Origin: Fructilactobacillus sanfranciscensis DSM 20451
GTDB taxonomy: Bacteria; Bacillota; Bacilli; Lactobacillales; Lactobacillaceae
Length of the DNA: 64,000 nt
Assembly: GCF_001436035.1 (NCBI RefSeq)
Contig: NZ_AYYM01000001.1
Location: forward strand, 1 to 64,000
Direction: 5' to 3'
The position numbers and the translations under genes were made by a program. This document shows positions 16,164 through 24,143 of this stretch, piece after piece. The stretch's first letter is position 1. Each line of letters begins with the position of its first letter. Under the pieces are notes generated by a model. It did not search any database, was not told the origin of the DNA, and saw only the letters and a list, made by a program, of their open reading frames with translations.

Positions 16164-16547
16164 TTATTTTTTCTTATTCTTTTTTGAAAACAACTTCATT
16201 GCAGTGTTAGCCACAATGCTAAGAATTGATGTCTTGGTAAATAAATTGAGTTTATTCTTTAAATTATCAGTCGTGCTTTTAGCTTTTTCAGTTGCTTCGG
16301 TAACAGTTGTACCTATTTCAGCTGCTGCTTGAAAAACTGGGTCAATTTGGTCAATTCGATCATTAACATTTTCAATTAAATCACTAACGTTGTCGCTTAA
16401 ATCGTTGATATCAATGGTAATTGAATCTAAATTACGACTAGCATCATTTAAAGCCTTAACTAAATTAAGTAAAAAGATTCCGATAAATATTACTAATACA
16501 GCAAACGCAATTGCGGCGATTAAACCGGCTATTTGTCCAACAGTCAT
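16164..16547 (-). CDS. DUF948 domain-containing membrane protein
   Basis: A 127-residue protein with an N-terminal transmembrane helix (AGLIAAIAFAVLVIFIGIFLLNLVKAL) and a following coiled-coil region rich in Asn/Asp/Ile heptads, the pattern of DUF948 (YtxG-like) proteins. It is membrane anchored with a cytoplasmic or wall-facing helical tail; function is unknown. ATG 16547 follows a perfect AGGAGG; codons further upstream to 16589 are not supported. Confidence 0.8.
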   Translation of the reverse strand: MTVGQIAGLIAAIAFAVLVIFIGIFLLNLVKALNDASRNLDSITIDINDLSDNVSDLIENVNDRIDQIDPVFQAAAEIGTTVTEATEKAKSTTDNLKNKLNLFTKTSILSIVANTAMKLFSKKNKKK

Positions 16548-16647
16548 TGAACTACCTCCTAATGATTTATAACAAGTTAAGAATATCATTATTTCATAAT
16601 AATGACAATTATTGCAACCATCTAATATAATAAAGGGATTACTTTTT

Positions 16648-16656
16648 TGATATAAT
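16648..16656 (+). promoter_or_regulatory. Extended -10 promoter of the MscS-like gene
   Basis: TGATATAAT is an extended -10 element 38 nt upstream of the ATG; the -35 region is not recognisable. Confidence 0.5.
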
Positions 16657-16693
16657 CATAGTATCAAATTAATTATTAGATTGAGGTAACCAT

Positions 16694-17692
16694 ATGTACA
16701 ACAACTTATTTTTGACTGTTACTAATGAAACTTTAAAACAATATACCAAAAATACATTTTTAAATAAATTTCTTAACAAATTTGATTTTGATGAAATCTT
16801 GTGGAGCTTAACTACCAAAGTAATCAGTATCATTTTAATATCGATTTTATTTTTTATCATTACTGAATCTGGTAGAAAAATCATCAATCATTTATTTAAA
16901 AAGTATCAATACAAGTTAAACGAATCAAATAGCGATAATAAAATTGATAATTCGAAAATTATGATTCAACGGCGAAATAAAACCATTTATACCCTAACCC
17001 AAAATGCTTTTCATTACTTGGTTATTTTCTTTTGGCTCTATTCCATCTTATCAATCATTGGAATTCCAGTTGGAACATTAATTGCTGGGGCTGGAATTTT
17101 CAGTTTAGCAATTGGACTAGGAGCACAAGGTTTTGTAGGCGATATTGTTAGTGGTTTCTTCATTCTTTTTGAACATCAAATTGATGTAGGAGAACATGTC
17201 ATTATTAATAGTACCAACGGAATTGTAGATGCAATTGGTTTGAGAACCACGCAAATTCGCAGTTCAAATGGAACCTTAAATTTCATTCCAAATCGTAATA
17301 TTACAACAATTTCAAATTTATCTAGGGGTAATATTTCAACCCTAGTTAACATTAGAATTATGCCAGATTCTCCCATTAAAGAAATTGAAGATATTATGAA
17401 TCAAGTTAACGAACAAAAAAAAGGAACCAATGCCAATGTAGTTGGTGATCCCTTGATTTTTGGAACAGTTTATCTAGACGATGGTTCACTTGCCATTCAA
17501 GTTGTCATAACAGCTCGTAGCGGCACAGAGAGTAAAATTCAAGCTGATTACCTTGCTGACTATCTAAAAGCGCTTACCAATGCTGGAATTGTTCTTCCAA
17601 TGTCTCCTCAAACTGTTGAAGTCCCCCAAAAACCTAAAAAGAAACCAGATTCAAACCCAATTACTATTACTAATCCATTACAAAACAAATAA
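16694..17692 (+). CDS. Small-conductance mechanosensitive channel, MscS family
   Basis: A 332-residue membrane channel that opens under membrane tension and releases solutes during hypo-osmotic shock. After two N-terminal transmembrane helices (near 45-60 and 105-125), the pore helix GAGIFSLAIGLGAQGFVGDIVSG carries the Gly/Ala pattern of MscS TM3, and the beta domain with VDAIGLRTTQIRSSNGTLNFIPN follows. The C-terminus ends in a Lys/Pro-rich tail. It is similar to YkuT of Bacillus. A single gene transcribed opposite to its neighbours. Confidence 0.92.
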   Translation: MYNNLFLTVTNETLKQYTKNTFLNKFLNKFDFDEILWSLTTKVISIILISILFFIITESGRKIINHLFKKYQYKLNESNSDNKIDNSKIMIQRRNKTIYTLTQNAFHYLVIFFWLYSILSIIGIPVGTLIAGAGIFSLAIGLGAQGFVGDIVSGFFILFEHQIDVGEHVIINSTNGIVDAIGLRTTQIRSSNGTLNFIPNRNITTISNLSRGNISTLVNIRIMPDSPIKEIEDIMNQVNEQKKGTNANVVGDPLIFGTVYLDDGSLAIQVVITARSGTESKIQADYLADYLKALTNAGIVLPMSPQTVEVPQKPKKKPDSNPITITNPLQNK

Positions 17693-17696
17693 ATTA

Positions 17697-17735
17697 AGCT
17701 TTGTTCTGAAATTATCAGAGCAAAGCTTATTTTTT
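17697..17735. terminator. Bidirectional terminator between the MscS gene and rdgB
   Basis: AAGCTTTGTTCTGA and TCAGAGCAAAGCTT form a 14-bp stem (one G-T) flanked by A/T tracts between two convergent genes. Confidence 0.85.
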
Positions 17736-18324
17736 ACCACCAATCATTAATAACATCTTTTAATTTTTGTAATGCACGCCCACGATGGCTTATTTGATTT
17801 TTTTCATCGTCAGTCATTTCTGCCATTGTCTTATGCATACTTGGAACATAGAATAATGGGTCATAGCCAAATCCATTTTCTCCACGCTTTTCTGTCAAAA
17901 TTTCACCAGAAACAATTCCACTAACATGAATTTTCTCGCCACTTGGTTTTACTCCTACTAACGAAGTGTGAAAATAAGCATTTCGATCATCAGAATGGCC
18001 AAGTCGTTTTAATAATTTAGCATTATTAGCATCATCATCATGATCACCTGCATAGCGTGCAGAATAAATTCCAGGTTCATTATTAATTGAAGGAACAACT
18101 AATCCCGAATCATCAGCAAACACAGGTAACCCTAGTGCTTTAGAGACTGTTGTGGCTTTAATTGTCGCATTTTCTTCAAAGGTTTTTCCATTTTCTACTA
18201 TGTCAGGTATGTTTTCAAAATCCTTAATAGATTTAACATTGTATCCCATTGGTTCCAACATTTCTTTAAATTCACGAAGCTTATTTTGATTACCGGTTGC
18301 AATCACAATTTCTTTATTTTTCAT
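17734..18324 (-). CDS. rdgB: XTP/dITP diphosphatase (RdgB/HAM1)
   Basis: A 196-residue house-cleaning nucleoside triphosphate pyrophosphatase that hydrolyses dITP, dHAPTP and XTP to monophosphates, keeping deaminated purines out of DNA. Family motifs are intact: IATGNQNKLREF at the N-terminus, the catalytic ADDSGL, SARYAG, GFGYDPLF, and SHRGRAL near the C-terminus. It overlaps the end of murI by 11 nt; the murI-rdgB pair is common in Firmicutes. Confidence 0.95.
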   Translation of the reverse strand: MKNKEIVIATGNQNKLREFKEMLEPMGYNVKSIKDFENIPDIVENGKTFEENATIKATTVSKALGLPVFADDSGLVVPSINNEPGIYSARYAGDHDDDANNAKLLKRLGHSDDRNAYFHTSLVGVKPSGEKIHVSGIVSGEILTEKRGENGFGYDPLFYVPSMHKTMAEMTDDEKNQISHRGRALQKLKDVINDWW

Positions 18325-19129
18325 AGTCTTTAAGTTGATTTGGTGTAATCAACTCTGAACCCACCTTTCGATTTAACCATTTAGAAGCAACATTGTTAAA
18401 ATGTATCACACCTTCTGTTGTATAATAGTTTATTTCTGTCGTTTTAGCATTATTTAATTCATTGTTATCTTTTAAAATCTGTTTAGCAACATTAACTGTT
18501 TCATAACCAGGATCAATTAATTTAACTTCGTCACCCATTACGTCTTGAATTAAGTTGGCAATAATTGGGAAATGAGTACAGCCTAAAATTAAAGTATCAA
18601 TGCCCGAGTTTTTAATAGAAGCTAATCCGTTTGCAATTGTATCTCTCGCCGCTTGTGAAGTATAATCACCTTTTTCAACTAAAGGAATAAAGGTTGGACA
18701 AGCTAATCCGACTGTTTCAATCTCTGGAGTAAGTTTTTTAATTTCATCGCGATATGCATGACTATTAATGGTAACTTTTGTTCCAATTACCCCAATTTTT
18801 CCATTTTTAGTTGCTTTAACTGCCGCACTACTTCCTGGCTTAATCACCCCCACCACTGGAATTGATAATTTAGTCTGTAAATCTTTAAGTGCAGATGCTG
18901 TTGCAGTATTACAAGCAACTACCATACACTTCGCGTTTTGTTTTTCGAAAAAGTTGCCAATTTCCATACTATAGTTAACAACTTGATCAACACTCTTTTC
19001 GCCATATGGCATGTGTGCTTCATCACCTAAATAAATCATATTCTCATGAGGAAGTTCTTTAAGAGCCACTTTCAAAACGGTTAGGCCTCCGATGCCAGAG
19101 TCCATAAACGCAATTGGTTCGGATTTCAT
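18314..19129 (-). CDS. murI: Glutamate racemase
   Basis: Converts L-glutamate to D-glutamate for peptidoglycan. The two catalytic cysteines are visible in ACNTATA (Cys73) and LGCTHFP (Cys184), with the N-terminal FMDSGIGGLTV substrate loop. Length is 271 residues, normal for the family. I start at ATG 19129, with GAGGGGG eight nt upstream; the frame is open to 19195 but that region contains the promoter. Followed in overlap by rdgB. Confidence 0.95.
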   Translation of the reverse strand: MKSEPIAFMDSGIGGLTVLKVALKELPHENMIYLGDEAHMPYGEKSVDQVVNYSMEIGNFFEKQNAKCMVVACNTATASALKDLQTKLSIPVVGVIKPGSSAAVKATKNGKIGVIGTKVTINSHAYRDEIKKLTPEIETVGLACPTFIPLVEKGDYTSQAARDTIANGLASIKNSGIDTLILGCTHFPIIANLIQDVMGDEVKLIDPGYETVNVAKQILKDNNELNNAKTTEINYYTTEGVIHFNNVASKWLNRKVGSELITPNQLKDYEK

Positions 19130-19156
19130 AGTGTTTCCCCCTCTTTTTATATATCC

Positions 19157-19185
19157 ATTATACTCATAAATAACTAACCATGCAC
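19157..19185 (-). promoter_or_regulatory. Promoter of murI-rdgB
   Basis: GTGCAT (-35), a 17-nt spacer and consensus TATAAT (-10, 19157-19162) on the minus strand, about 28 nt before the murI start. Confidence 0.6.
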
Positions 19186-19242
19186 TCTGTATCATGCTTT
19201 ATGGTAAAATTGAAATCGTATAAATAACGATTGGAGAACATT

Positions 19243-19731
19243 ATGAGCAAAAAAGAATTAAATGACTATACCAAATTTTTTCAGAATAATCCCAATCCAG
19301 GATTTTGGGGAATAGAGCTTTTAAGAGATGCTCTTTTAAAGGATGTTTTATCAGAAGACATTCACGATATTCTTTATTGGGCGGGAAAAAATTTAGCAAT
19401 TAAATTCCCAATTCATACTGCTGACTTGCCTACTTTCTTTCAACAATCTCAATTTGGTATTTTAGATTTAAAAAGTGGATCAGAAAGTAAGTCCATTTTT
19501 AATCTAACAGGACCAGAAGTACAAACAAGATTAAATATTGATAAAGATGCTGATTTCATGTTAGAAACAGGTTTTATTGCCCAAACCATTCAGCAAAATT
19601 CTGGTTTTGAAACCGAAGCTGAATATAAAATAAAACGAAAAGACATTATTGAAATTACTGTAATTTCTGATATTTCTCGTCAAATTTTAGATCCTAACGA
19701 AATACATCTCATTGAATTAAATCAAGCATAA
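19243..19731 (+). CDS. YslB-like DUF2507 protein
   Basis: A 162-residue cytosolic protein of the YslB family, recognised from PGFWGIELLRDALL and DILYWAGKNLAIKFP. The fold resembles bacterial V4R-type heme/small-molecule-binding domains; function is unknown. It is divergent from murI, as yslB lies near racE/murI in Bacillus. ATG 19243 has GGAGA seven nt upstream; a TTG at 19231 is part of the ribosome site instead. Confidence 0.85.
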   Translation: MSKKELNDYTKFFQNNPNPGFWGIELLRDALLKDVLSEDIHDILYWAGKNLAIKFPIHTADLPTFFQQSQFGILDLKSGSESKSIFNLTGPEVQTRLNIDKDADFMLETGFIAQTIQQNSGFETEAEYKIKRKDIIEITVISDISRQILDPNEIHLIELNQA

Positions 19732-19735
19732 AGTA

Positions 19736-19777
19736 AAAAGCCTTATTACAAAACGCAATTGTAATAAGGCTTTTTCT
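19736..19777. terminator. Bidirectional terminator between yslB and trxA
   Basis: AAAAAGCCTTATTACAA and TTGTAATAAGGCTTTTT pair perfectly around a short loop. Confidence 0.9.
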
Positions 19778-19794
19778 GTGACTACAAAAGTAGA

Positions 19795-20100
19795 TTAATA
19801 TGCTGCTAATAGCTTTTGTAATTGTTCTTTAGGATGATAACCAACAATTTGGTCAACAATTTTTCCATCTTTTTTAACCAATAAAGTTGGAATACTCATG
19901 ATTCCTAAACTTGAAGCAGTCGCTTGATTTTCATCAACATTCAACTTGCAAAATTTGATGTTCTTATCTTCTTCAGATAATTCATCAATTACAGGTCCTT
20001 GCATTTTACATGGACCACACCAACTTGCCCAAAAATCAATAACAACTAAACCTTGTGCAGTTTCCTTTTCAAAATTTGCATCTGTAATTTCGTGTACCAT
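19795..20100 (-). CDS. trxA: Thioredoxin
   Basis: A 101-residue cytosolic thiol-disulfide reductase with the canonical WCGPCK active site (Cys28, Cys31), and the cis-proline in SIPT. It donates electrons to ribonucleotide reductase and repairs oxidised proteins. It follows mutS2 by about 80 nt in the same direction, the same order as in many lactobacilli. ATG 20100 follows AAGGAGG. Confidence 0.96.
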   Translation of the reverse strand: MVHEITDANFEKETAQGLVVIDFWASWCGPCKMQGPVIDELSEEDKNIKFCKLNVDENQATASSLGIMSIPTLLVKKDGKIVDQIVGYHPKEQLQKLLAAY

Positions 20101-20182
20101 AATAAAACCTCCTTAGTTCATCTACTTACTTGTTGTAAGTATACTATCTAACAGTTTCTAGTTCAACTAGATTGATTATAAT

Positions 20183-22540
20183 CTACTTAAACTTAACAAC
20201 GGTCGAACCATCTCCACCAGAATTAGCAGGAGAAAAACCAAACTCTTTTACTTGACGATTTCCACGCAAATAATTAATCACACCTTTACGTAAGGCACCA
20301 GTCCCTTTTCCGTGAATAATCGTAACCGATGGATAACCTGCTAATAGTGCAGAGTCAATGTAGCGATCTAAGCGTTGCATTGCATCATCATAGCGAACTC
20401 CACGTAGATCAAGGGTAGGCGATGTCGATGAAGAACGAGTTCGATGAACTACAGTTTGAGCTCGATGTTTTGGCTTTTCTTCTTTGACCCTATCCATGTC
20501 AGTCTCATCGACTTTCATTTTTAAGATGCCAAGCTCGACTTCCCAACTGTGATTTCCAATCTTTTTAAGCAATACCCCACGTTGGCCATATGTTTTAACT
20601 AGAACATCGTCACCAACTTTAAAGGATTTCTTGGCTTTTGAACGTTTCAACACCTTGTTATTCTTCAATTCAGTATGTTGTTCCAATGCATTAATTTTAC
20701 CTTTTTGTTCGATTAATTCATTTTCTTTCACATCAATCGCAGCATTTTTTTGTCGTTTGTGTAAATCATCAATAATCTCGTTTGCTTGTCTTTTTGTTCT
20801 AGAAACAATTTGATTAGCATCCCGTTTAGCCTTATTAATCATAGCATCACGACGTTCAGTAAATTGATTAAATTTTTCAGTTAATTCTTGATGAAGTTCA
20901 GTAACTTTTTTCAGTTCAACTTCTAACTTCCGTGCTCGATCATCCGCTGCTTTAGTTTGCTGAGTCAATTTTTTTATCATTGAATTAATATCTTGACTAT
21001 CTTCGTCAACCAATGATTCAGCTTCCATAATAATAGACTCATTTAAACCTAAACGACCAGCAATACTAAGTGCATTACTTTGTCCCGGAATTCCAATCAT
21101 CAAACGATAAGTTGGACTCAACGTTTTTTCATCAAATTCCATCGAAGCGTTAATGGTTTCAGGGCGATTATATCCATAAACTTTTAATTCCGGATAATGA
21201 GTAGTAGACAAAACTTCAGCATCAGATTGACTAATGGCATCCAAAATTGACATGGCCAATGCTGCCCCTTCTCGAGGATCAGTTCCTGCTCCTAATTCAT
21301 CAATTAGAACTAAGCTTCGGTTTGTCATCCGTTTTAAGATGCTAATAATATTATCAATATGTGATGAAAAAGTACTCAAGTTTTGTTCAATCGATTGATC
21401 ATCACCAATATCAGCAAAAACTTCATCATAAAGTCCAGCTTGACTACCTTCATCAGCAGTAATAAATAAACCCGATTGCGCCATTAGTTGAAGTAGTCCT
21501 AAGGTTTTCATGGTAATTGTTTTACCACCAGTGTTAGGGCCAGTAATAATAATTTGCCGGTAATCAAATCCCAATTTAATGTCATTACCAACAACTTTTT
21601 CTTGATTAATGAGTGGATGACGAGCATTTTTTAAATTAACTTGATTATCAGCTGAAATTTCAGGACGAGTAGCTTTCATACTGGCAGCATACCGAGCTTT
21701 GGCATTAATTAAATCAAAGTGACCTAACTGTTTGGCATTTGAAAGTAACTCCATTTGATAGGGACGAATTAAGTCTGAGAGTTGCGCTAAAATACGTTTC
21801 TCTTCTTCACGTTCGTTAATTTGTTCCCGCCGTAAATCATTATTTAAACCTACTACACTTGCGGGTTCCAGATAAATTGTTTGACCTGAAGTACTTTGGT
21901 CATGCACAATTCCACCAATTTTTTGTTTGTATTCCGCTTTTACAGGAATAACATATCGATCATCACGAATTGTAATAATTGGGTCGCTTAAATATTTAGA
22001 TTGCTTTCCATGAGTAAAACTTTCCATTTTACTCTTGATATTGCCCTCTAATCGGCTAATTTGACGACGAATTGAACTCAAAGTCCCAGAAGCAGAATCT
22101 AAAATTTTTCCCGAATCATCAATTGATTTTTTTAATTGAACGGTAATTTCCGGAAGATTGCTAAAAGTTTTGACTTCTTCATAAAGAACATGAAGTTCAA
22201 CTTTTTCAGTTTCTAGATTTTCAAAGAAACGATTAATCACTAAAATAGCATTTAAAACAGCACTCACTTGAGCAAGTTCTTTACCATTTAAATTTGCTCC
22301 AATTTCTAATCGTTTAATTGATGGTGTAATATCAACTAGTTTAGGAATGGGAATTGTGTGATTTAATCGATAAATATGAGCCCCGTCATCAGTTTCATCA
22401 AGCCATCCGTTAACAGTCTCTGCTTCACTACTAGGAAGCAATTGTTTTAACTCTTTTTTACCATTCTCGGTCGCTAAATAATCACCGATTTTTTGCTTAA
22501 TTTGCTTATATTCTAAAGTATCTAGTACTTTTTGATTCAT
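20183..22540 (-). CDS. mutS2: MutS2 family protein (ribosome rescue / recombination control)
   Basis: A 785-residue ATPase with MutS core and clamp domains, Walker A GPNTGGKT at 334-341, Walker B SLVLIDELGAGTDP, a long coiled coil from about 515 to 620, a KOW-like segment, and a C-terminal Smr nuclease domain beginning LDLRGVRYDDAM with HGKGTGALR. It lacks the mismatch-recognition domain of MutS. MutS2 was first linked to suppressing recombination, and in Bacillus to splitting collided ribosomes. It starts 13 nt after cvpA. Confidence 0.95.
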   Translation of the reverse strand: MNQKVLDTLEYKQIKQKIGDYLATENGKKELKQLLPSSEAETVNGWLDETDDGAHIYRLNHTIPIPKLVDITPSIKRLEIGANLNGKELAQVSAVLNAILVINRFFENLETEKVELHVLYEEVKTFSNLPEITVQLKKSIDDSGKILDSASGTLSSIRRQISRLEGNIKSKMESFTHGKQSKYLSDPIITIRDDRYVIPVKAEYKQKIGGIVHDQSTSGQTIYLEPASVVGLNNDLRREQINEREEEKRILAQLSDLIRPYQMELLSNAKQLGHFDLINAKARYAASMKATRPEISADNQVNLKNARHPLINQEKVVGNDIKLGFDYRQIIITGPNTGGKTITMKTLGLLQLMAQSGLFITADEGSQAGLYDEVFADIGDDQSIEQNLSTFSSHIDNIISILKRMTNRSLVLIDELGAGTDPREGAALAMSILDAISQSDAEVLSTTHYPELKVYGYNRPETINASMEFDEKTLSPTYRLMIGIPGQSNALSIAGRLGLNESIIMEAESLVDEDSQDINSMIKKLTQQTKAADDRARKLEVELKKVTELHQELTEKFNQFTERRDAMINKAKRDANQIVSRTKRQANEIIDDLHKRQKNAAIDVKENELIEQKGKINALEQHTELKNNKVLKRSKAKKSFKVGDDVLVKTYGQRGVLLKKIGNHSWEVELGILKMKVDETDMDRVKEEKPKHRAQTVVHRTRSSSTSPTLDLRGVRYDDAMQRLDRYIDSALLAGYPSVTIIHGKGTGALRKGVINYLRGNRQVKEFGFSPANSGGDGSTVVKFK

Positions 22541-22553
22541 TTAACCACCTATT

Positions 22554-23036
22554 CTAAAAAGTAAAAATTTGACCCAGGCCATTGACTAATAATTGTGCAA
22601 CAGTTGAATCTTGATATGCAAAGGTAATCCAGTTGAGCTTAAATAGTAAAGCAACATCGATAACAATTGTAATTACTAATAAACAAATTATTAAACTAAT
22701 CATTGCACCTAAAAGTGCATTTAATTGACGAAGAATGGGTAAGGAAACAATTCGATCCAAAAATCGGGTAAATAATCTAACCATCATTAAAACAATACTA
22801 AAAACAATTATAAAACCAATTCCATGCCACATTCCGTGATTTGAATACACCTTGTTAACCACAAATAAATTAAAAAAGGTCCTTAACCAAGTTGCAACTA
22901 CATCGGCTAAATCACTTGCAATAATTAAAGCAAAAATTAATCCAATTAAACGTAAGAATTCATTTACAAAGCCACGATGATATCCGCTAACTAAAGCAAA
23001 AATTCCTAAAATTAAAATAATAATTGATAAAATCAT
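22554..23036 (-). CDS. cvpA: CvpA family membrane protein
   Basis: A 160-residue protein with four predicted transmembrane helices, beginning ILSIIILILGIFALVSGYHRGFVNEFLRLIG, the YhgF/CvpA signature. Homologues are required for colicin V production in E. coli and affect envelope stress tolerance; here the role is unknown. Its ATG overlaps the zapA stop by 4 nt (ATGA), in the conserved zapA-cvpA-mutS2 operon. Confidence 0.9.
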   Translation of the reverse strand: MILSIIILILGIFALVSGYHRGFVNEFLRLIGLIFALIIASDLADVVATWLRTFFNLFVVNKVYSNHGMWHGIGFIIVFSIVLMMVRLFTRFLDRIVSLPILRQLNALLGAMISLIICLLVITIVIDVALLFKLNWITFAYQDSTVAQLLVNGLGQIFTF

Positions 23037-23281
23037 TTTTCAGATACCTTTTTTCTTAATTCATCAAGTTCTAGTTGTTTATCTAACTGATCAGAAATCG
23101 CATTAAACGCTAATAAAATTGCAGCATCTTCATCGCTAATTCGACTAACTTGTCCCTTAATTTTATTAAGTTCATCATTTAAAATTTTGGTGACTGCTGT
23201 CATGTGTTCTTTGGAAGAAGTTCCTATCAAAGTAAAATCTTTATTCCCAATTTTAGCTTTAAATCTCTTTTTGTTATCCAA
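23033..23281 (-). CDS. zapA: Cell division protein ZapA
   Basis: An 82-residue FtsZ-associated protein that bundles FtsZ filaments at midcell. It shows the family layout: a short beta-rich head (KRFKAKIGNKDFTLIG) and a long C-terminal coiled-coil helix ending DELRKKVSEK. The start is TTG at 23281, seven nt after a strong GGAGGG; the frame is open to 23341 but the extra codons lie upstream of that ribosome site and over the preceding terminator. Confidence 0.86.
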   Translation of the reverse strand: MDNKKRFKAKIGNKDFTLIGTSSKEHMTAVTKILNDELNKIKGQVSRISDEDAAILLAFNAISDQLDKQLELDELRKKVSEK

Positions 23282-23323
23282 TCTAAGTCCCTCCAGTAAT
23301 AATTTAATTTTATCATGAATATA

Positions 23324-23363
23324 CAAAAAAGGTATCAACATAACTGCTGATACCTTTTCGTTT
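23324..23363. terminator. Terminator after the DUF1292 gene
   Basis: AAAAGGTATCA and TGATACCTTTT form an 11-bp stem; on the minus strand it is followed by TTTTTT and ends the ruvX-DUF1292 unit. Confidence 0.85.
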
Positions 23364-23372
23364 TAATGATTC

Positions 23373-23663
23373 TTAATTATCATCTTCTGGAGCTAGAAAT
23401 GTGTTCAAAGTTTCTTGTACCATTTCCCATTCTGCATCATCTTCGATTGGCTCTAAATCGCCATCTTCTGGTGAAGTAGGATCAGTTCCCTTTGGTAATG
23501 CATATGCTTCAATATTAATGTCTTCGTTTCCTTCTTCAGAAGCTGGATACATTAAAATATATGAACGATCATAATCTTTTGATTCAAAGGTAAATAATTC
23601 ATTATAAAGAATTTCATCACCATTTTCGTCAATTAAAGTAATTTGTTCTGGTTCATTATTCAT
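23373..23663 (-). CDS. DUF1292 protein (UPF0473, YrzB-like)
   Basis: A 96-residue very acidic cytosolic protein. The N-terminal half TLIDENGDEILYNELFTFE...YDRSYILMYP is the DUF1292 core; the C-terminus is Asp/Glu rich. Function is unknown, but the gene nearly always follows alaS-yrzL-ruvX. Here yrzL is missing and the gene follows ruvX by 14 nt. ATG 23663 follows AAAGGAGG. Confidence 0.88.
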   Translation of the reverse strand: MNNEPEQITLIDENGDEILYNELFTFESKDYDRSYILMYPASEEGNEDINIEAYALPKGTDPTSPEDGDLEPIEDDAEWEMVQETLNTFLAPEDDN

Positions 23664-23677
23664 TTTAGTCCTCCTTT

Positions 23678-24100
23678 TTATTGCATATTTTTATCTAAAT
23701 AGCCTTGCAAAATTAATTCTGCTGCCACTTTATCAATTACCTTTTTTCGTTTGGTCCTTGACACATCGGCTTTTTCAATTAACATTCGTTCTGCTTCGAC
23801 CGTCGTTAAACGTTCGTCTTGAAACTCGACTGGTAAATGAAAGAAAGCTTTAACCATTTTACCATATCGTTTTGAAGCCTTAACTCTAGGACCCTCAGTA
23901 TTATTCATATTTTTAGGTAAACCAATAACTACTCTCTGAACATCGTATTCCTTAATTAATTCTCCAATTCGATCTAGTCCGAACTCTTTTTCATCTTCAT
24001 TAATTCGAACAATTTCAATTCCTTGTGCAGTCCAACCAAGAGCATCACTAATTGCAACTCCAACCGTTCTTGAACCGACATCTAATCCCATTATTCTCAT
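23678..24100 (-). CDS. ruvX: Putative pre-16S rRNA nuclease / Holliday junction resolvase RuvX (YqgF)
   Basis: A 140-residue RNase H-fold nuclease. The N-terminal [17 protein letters not shown] holds the first catalytic Asp, the central block [17 protein letters not shown] is diagnostic, and [13 protein letters not shown] and the late Asp in KKVIDKVAA complete the site. In E. coli the family member finishes the 16S rRNA 5' end; a role in junction resolution is also proposed. It begins 43 nt after alaS. The yrzL gene normally located between the two is not here. Confidence 0.92.
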   Translation of the reverse strand: MRIMGLDVGSRTVGVAISDALGWTAQGIEIVRINEDEKEFGLDRIGELIKEYDVQRVVIGLPKNMNNTEGPRVKASKRYGKMVKAFFHLPVEFQDERLTTVEAERMLIEKADVSRTKRKKVIDKVAAELILQGYLDKNMQ

Positions 24101-24143
24101 ATTTTATCCAATCTTTATGTTTAGAACTACAGTTATTTTTTAA

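Noticed and set aside
20183-20600. Possible separate Smr-domain nuclease gene at the end of mutS2
   Set aside because: The domain is continuous in frame with MutS2 and the total length matches the standard MutS2 architecture.
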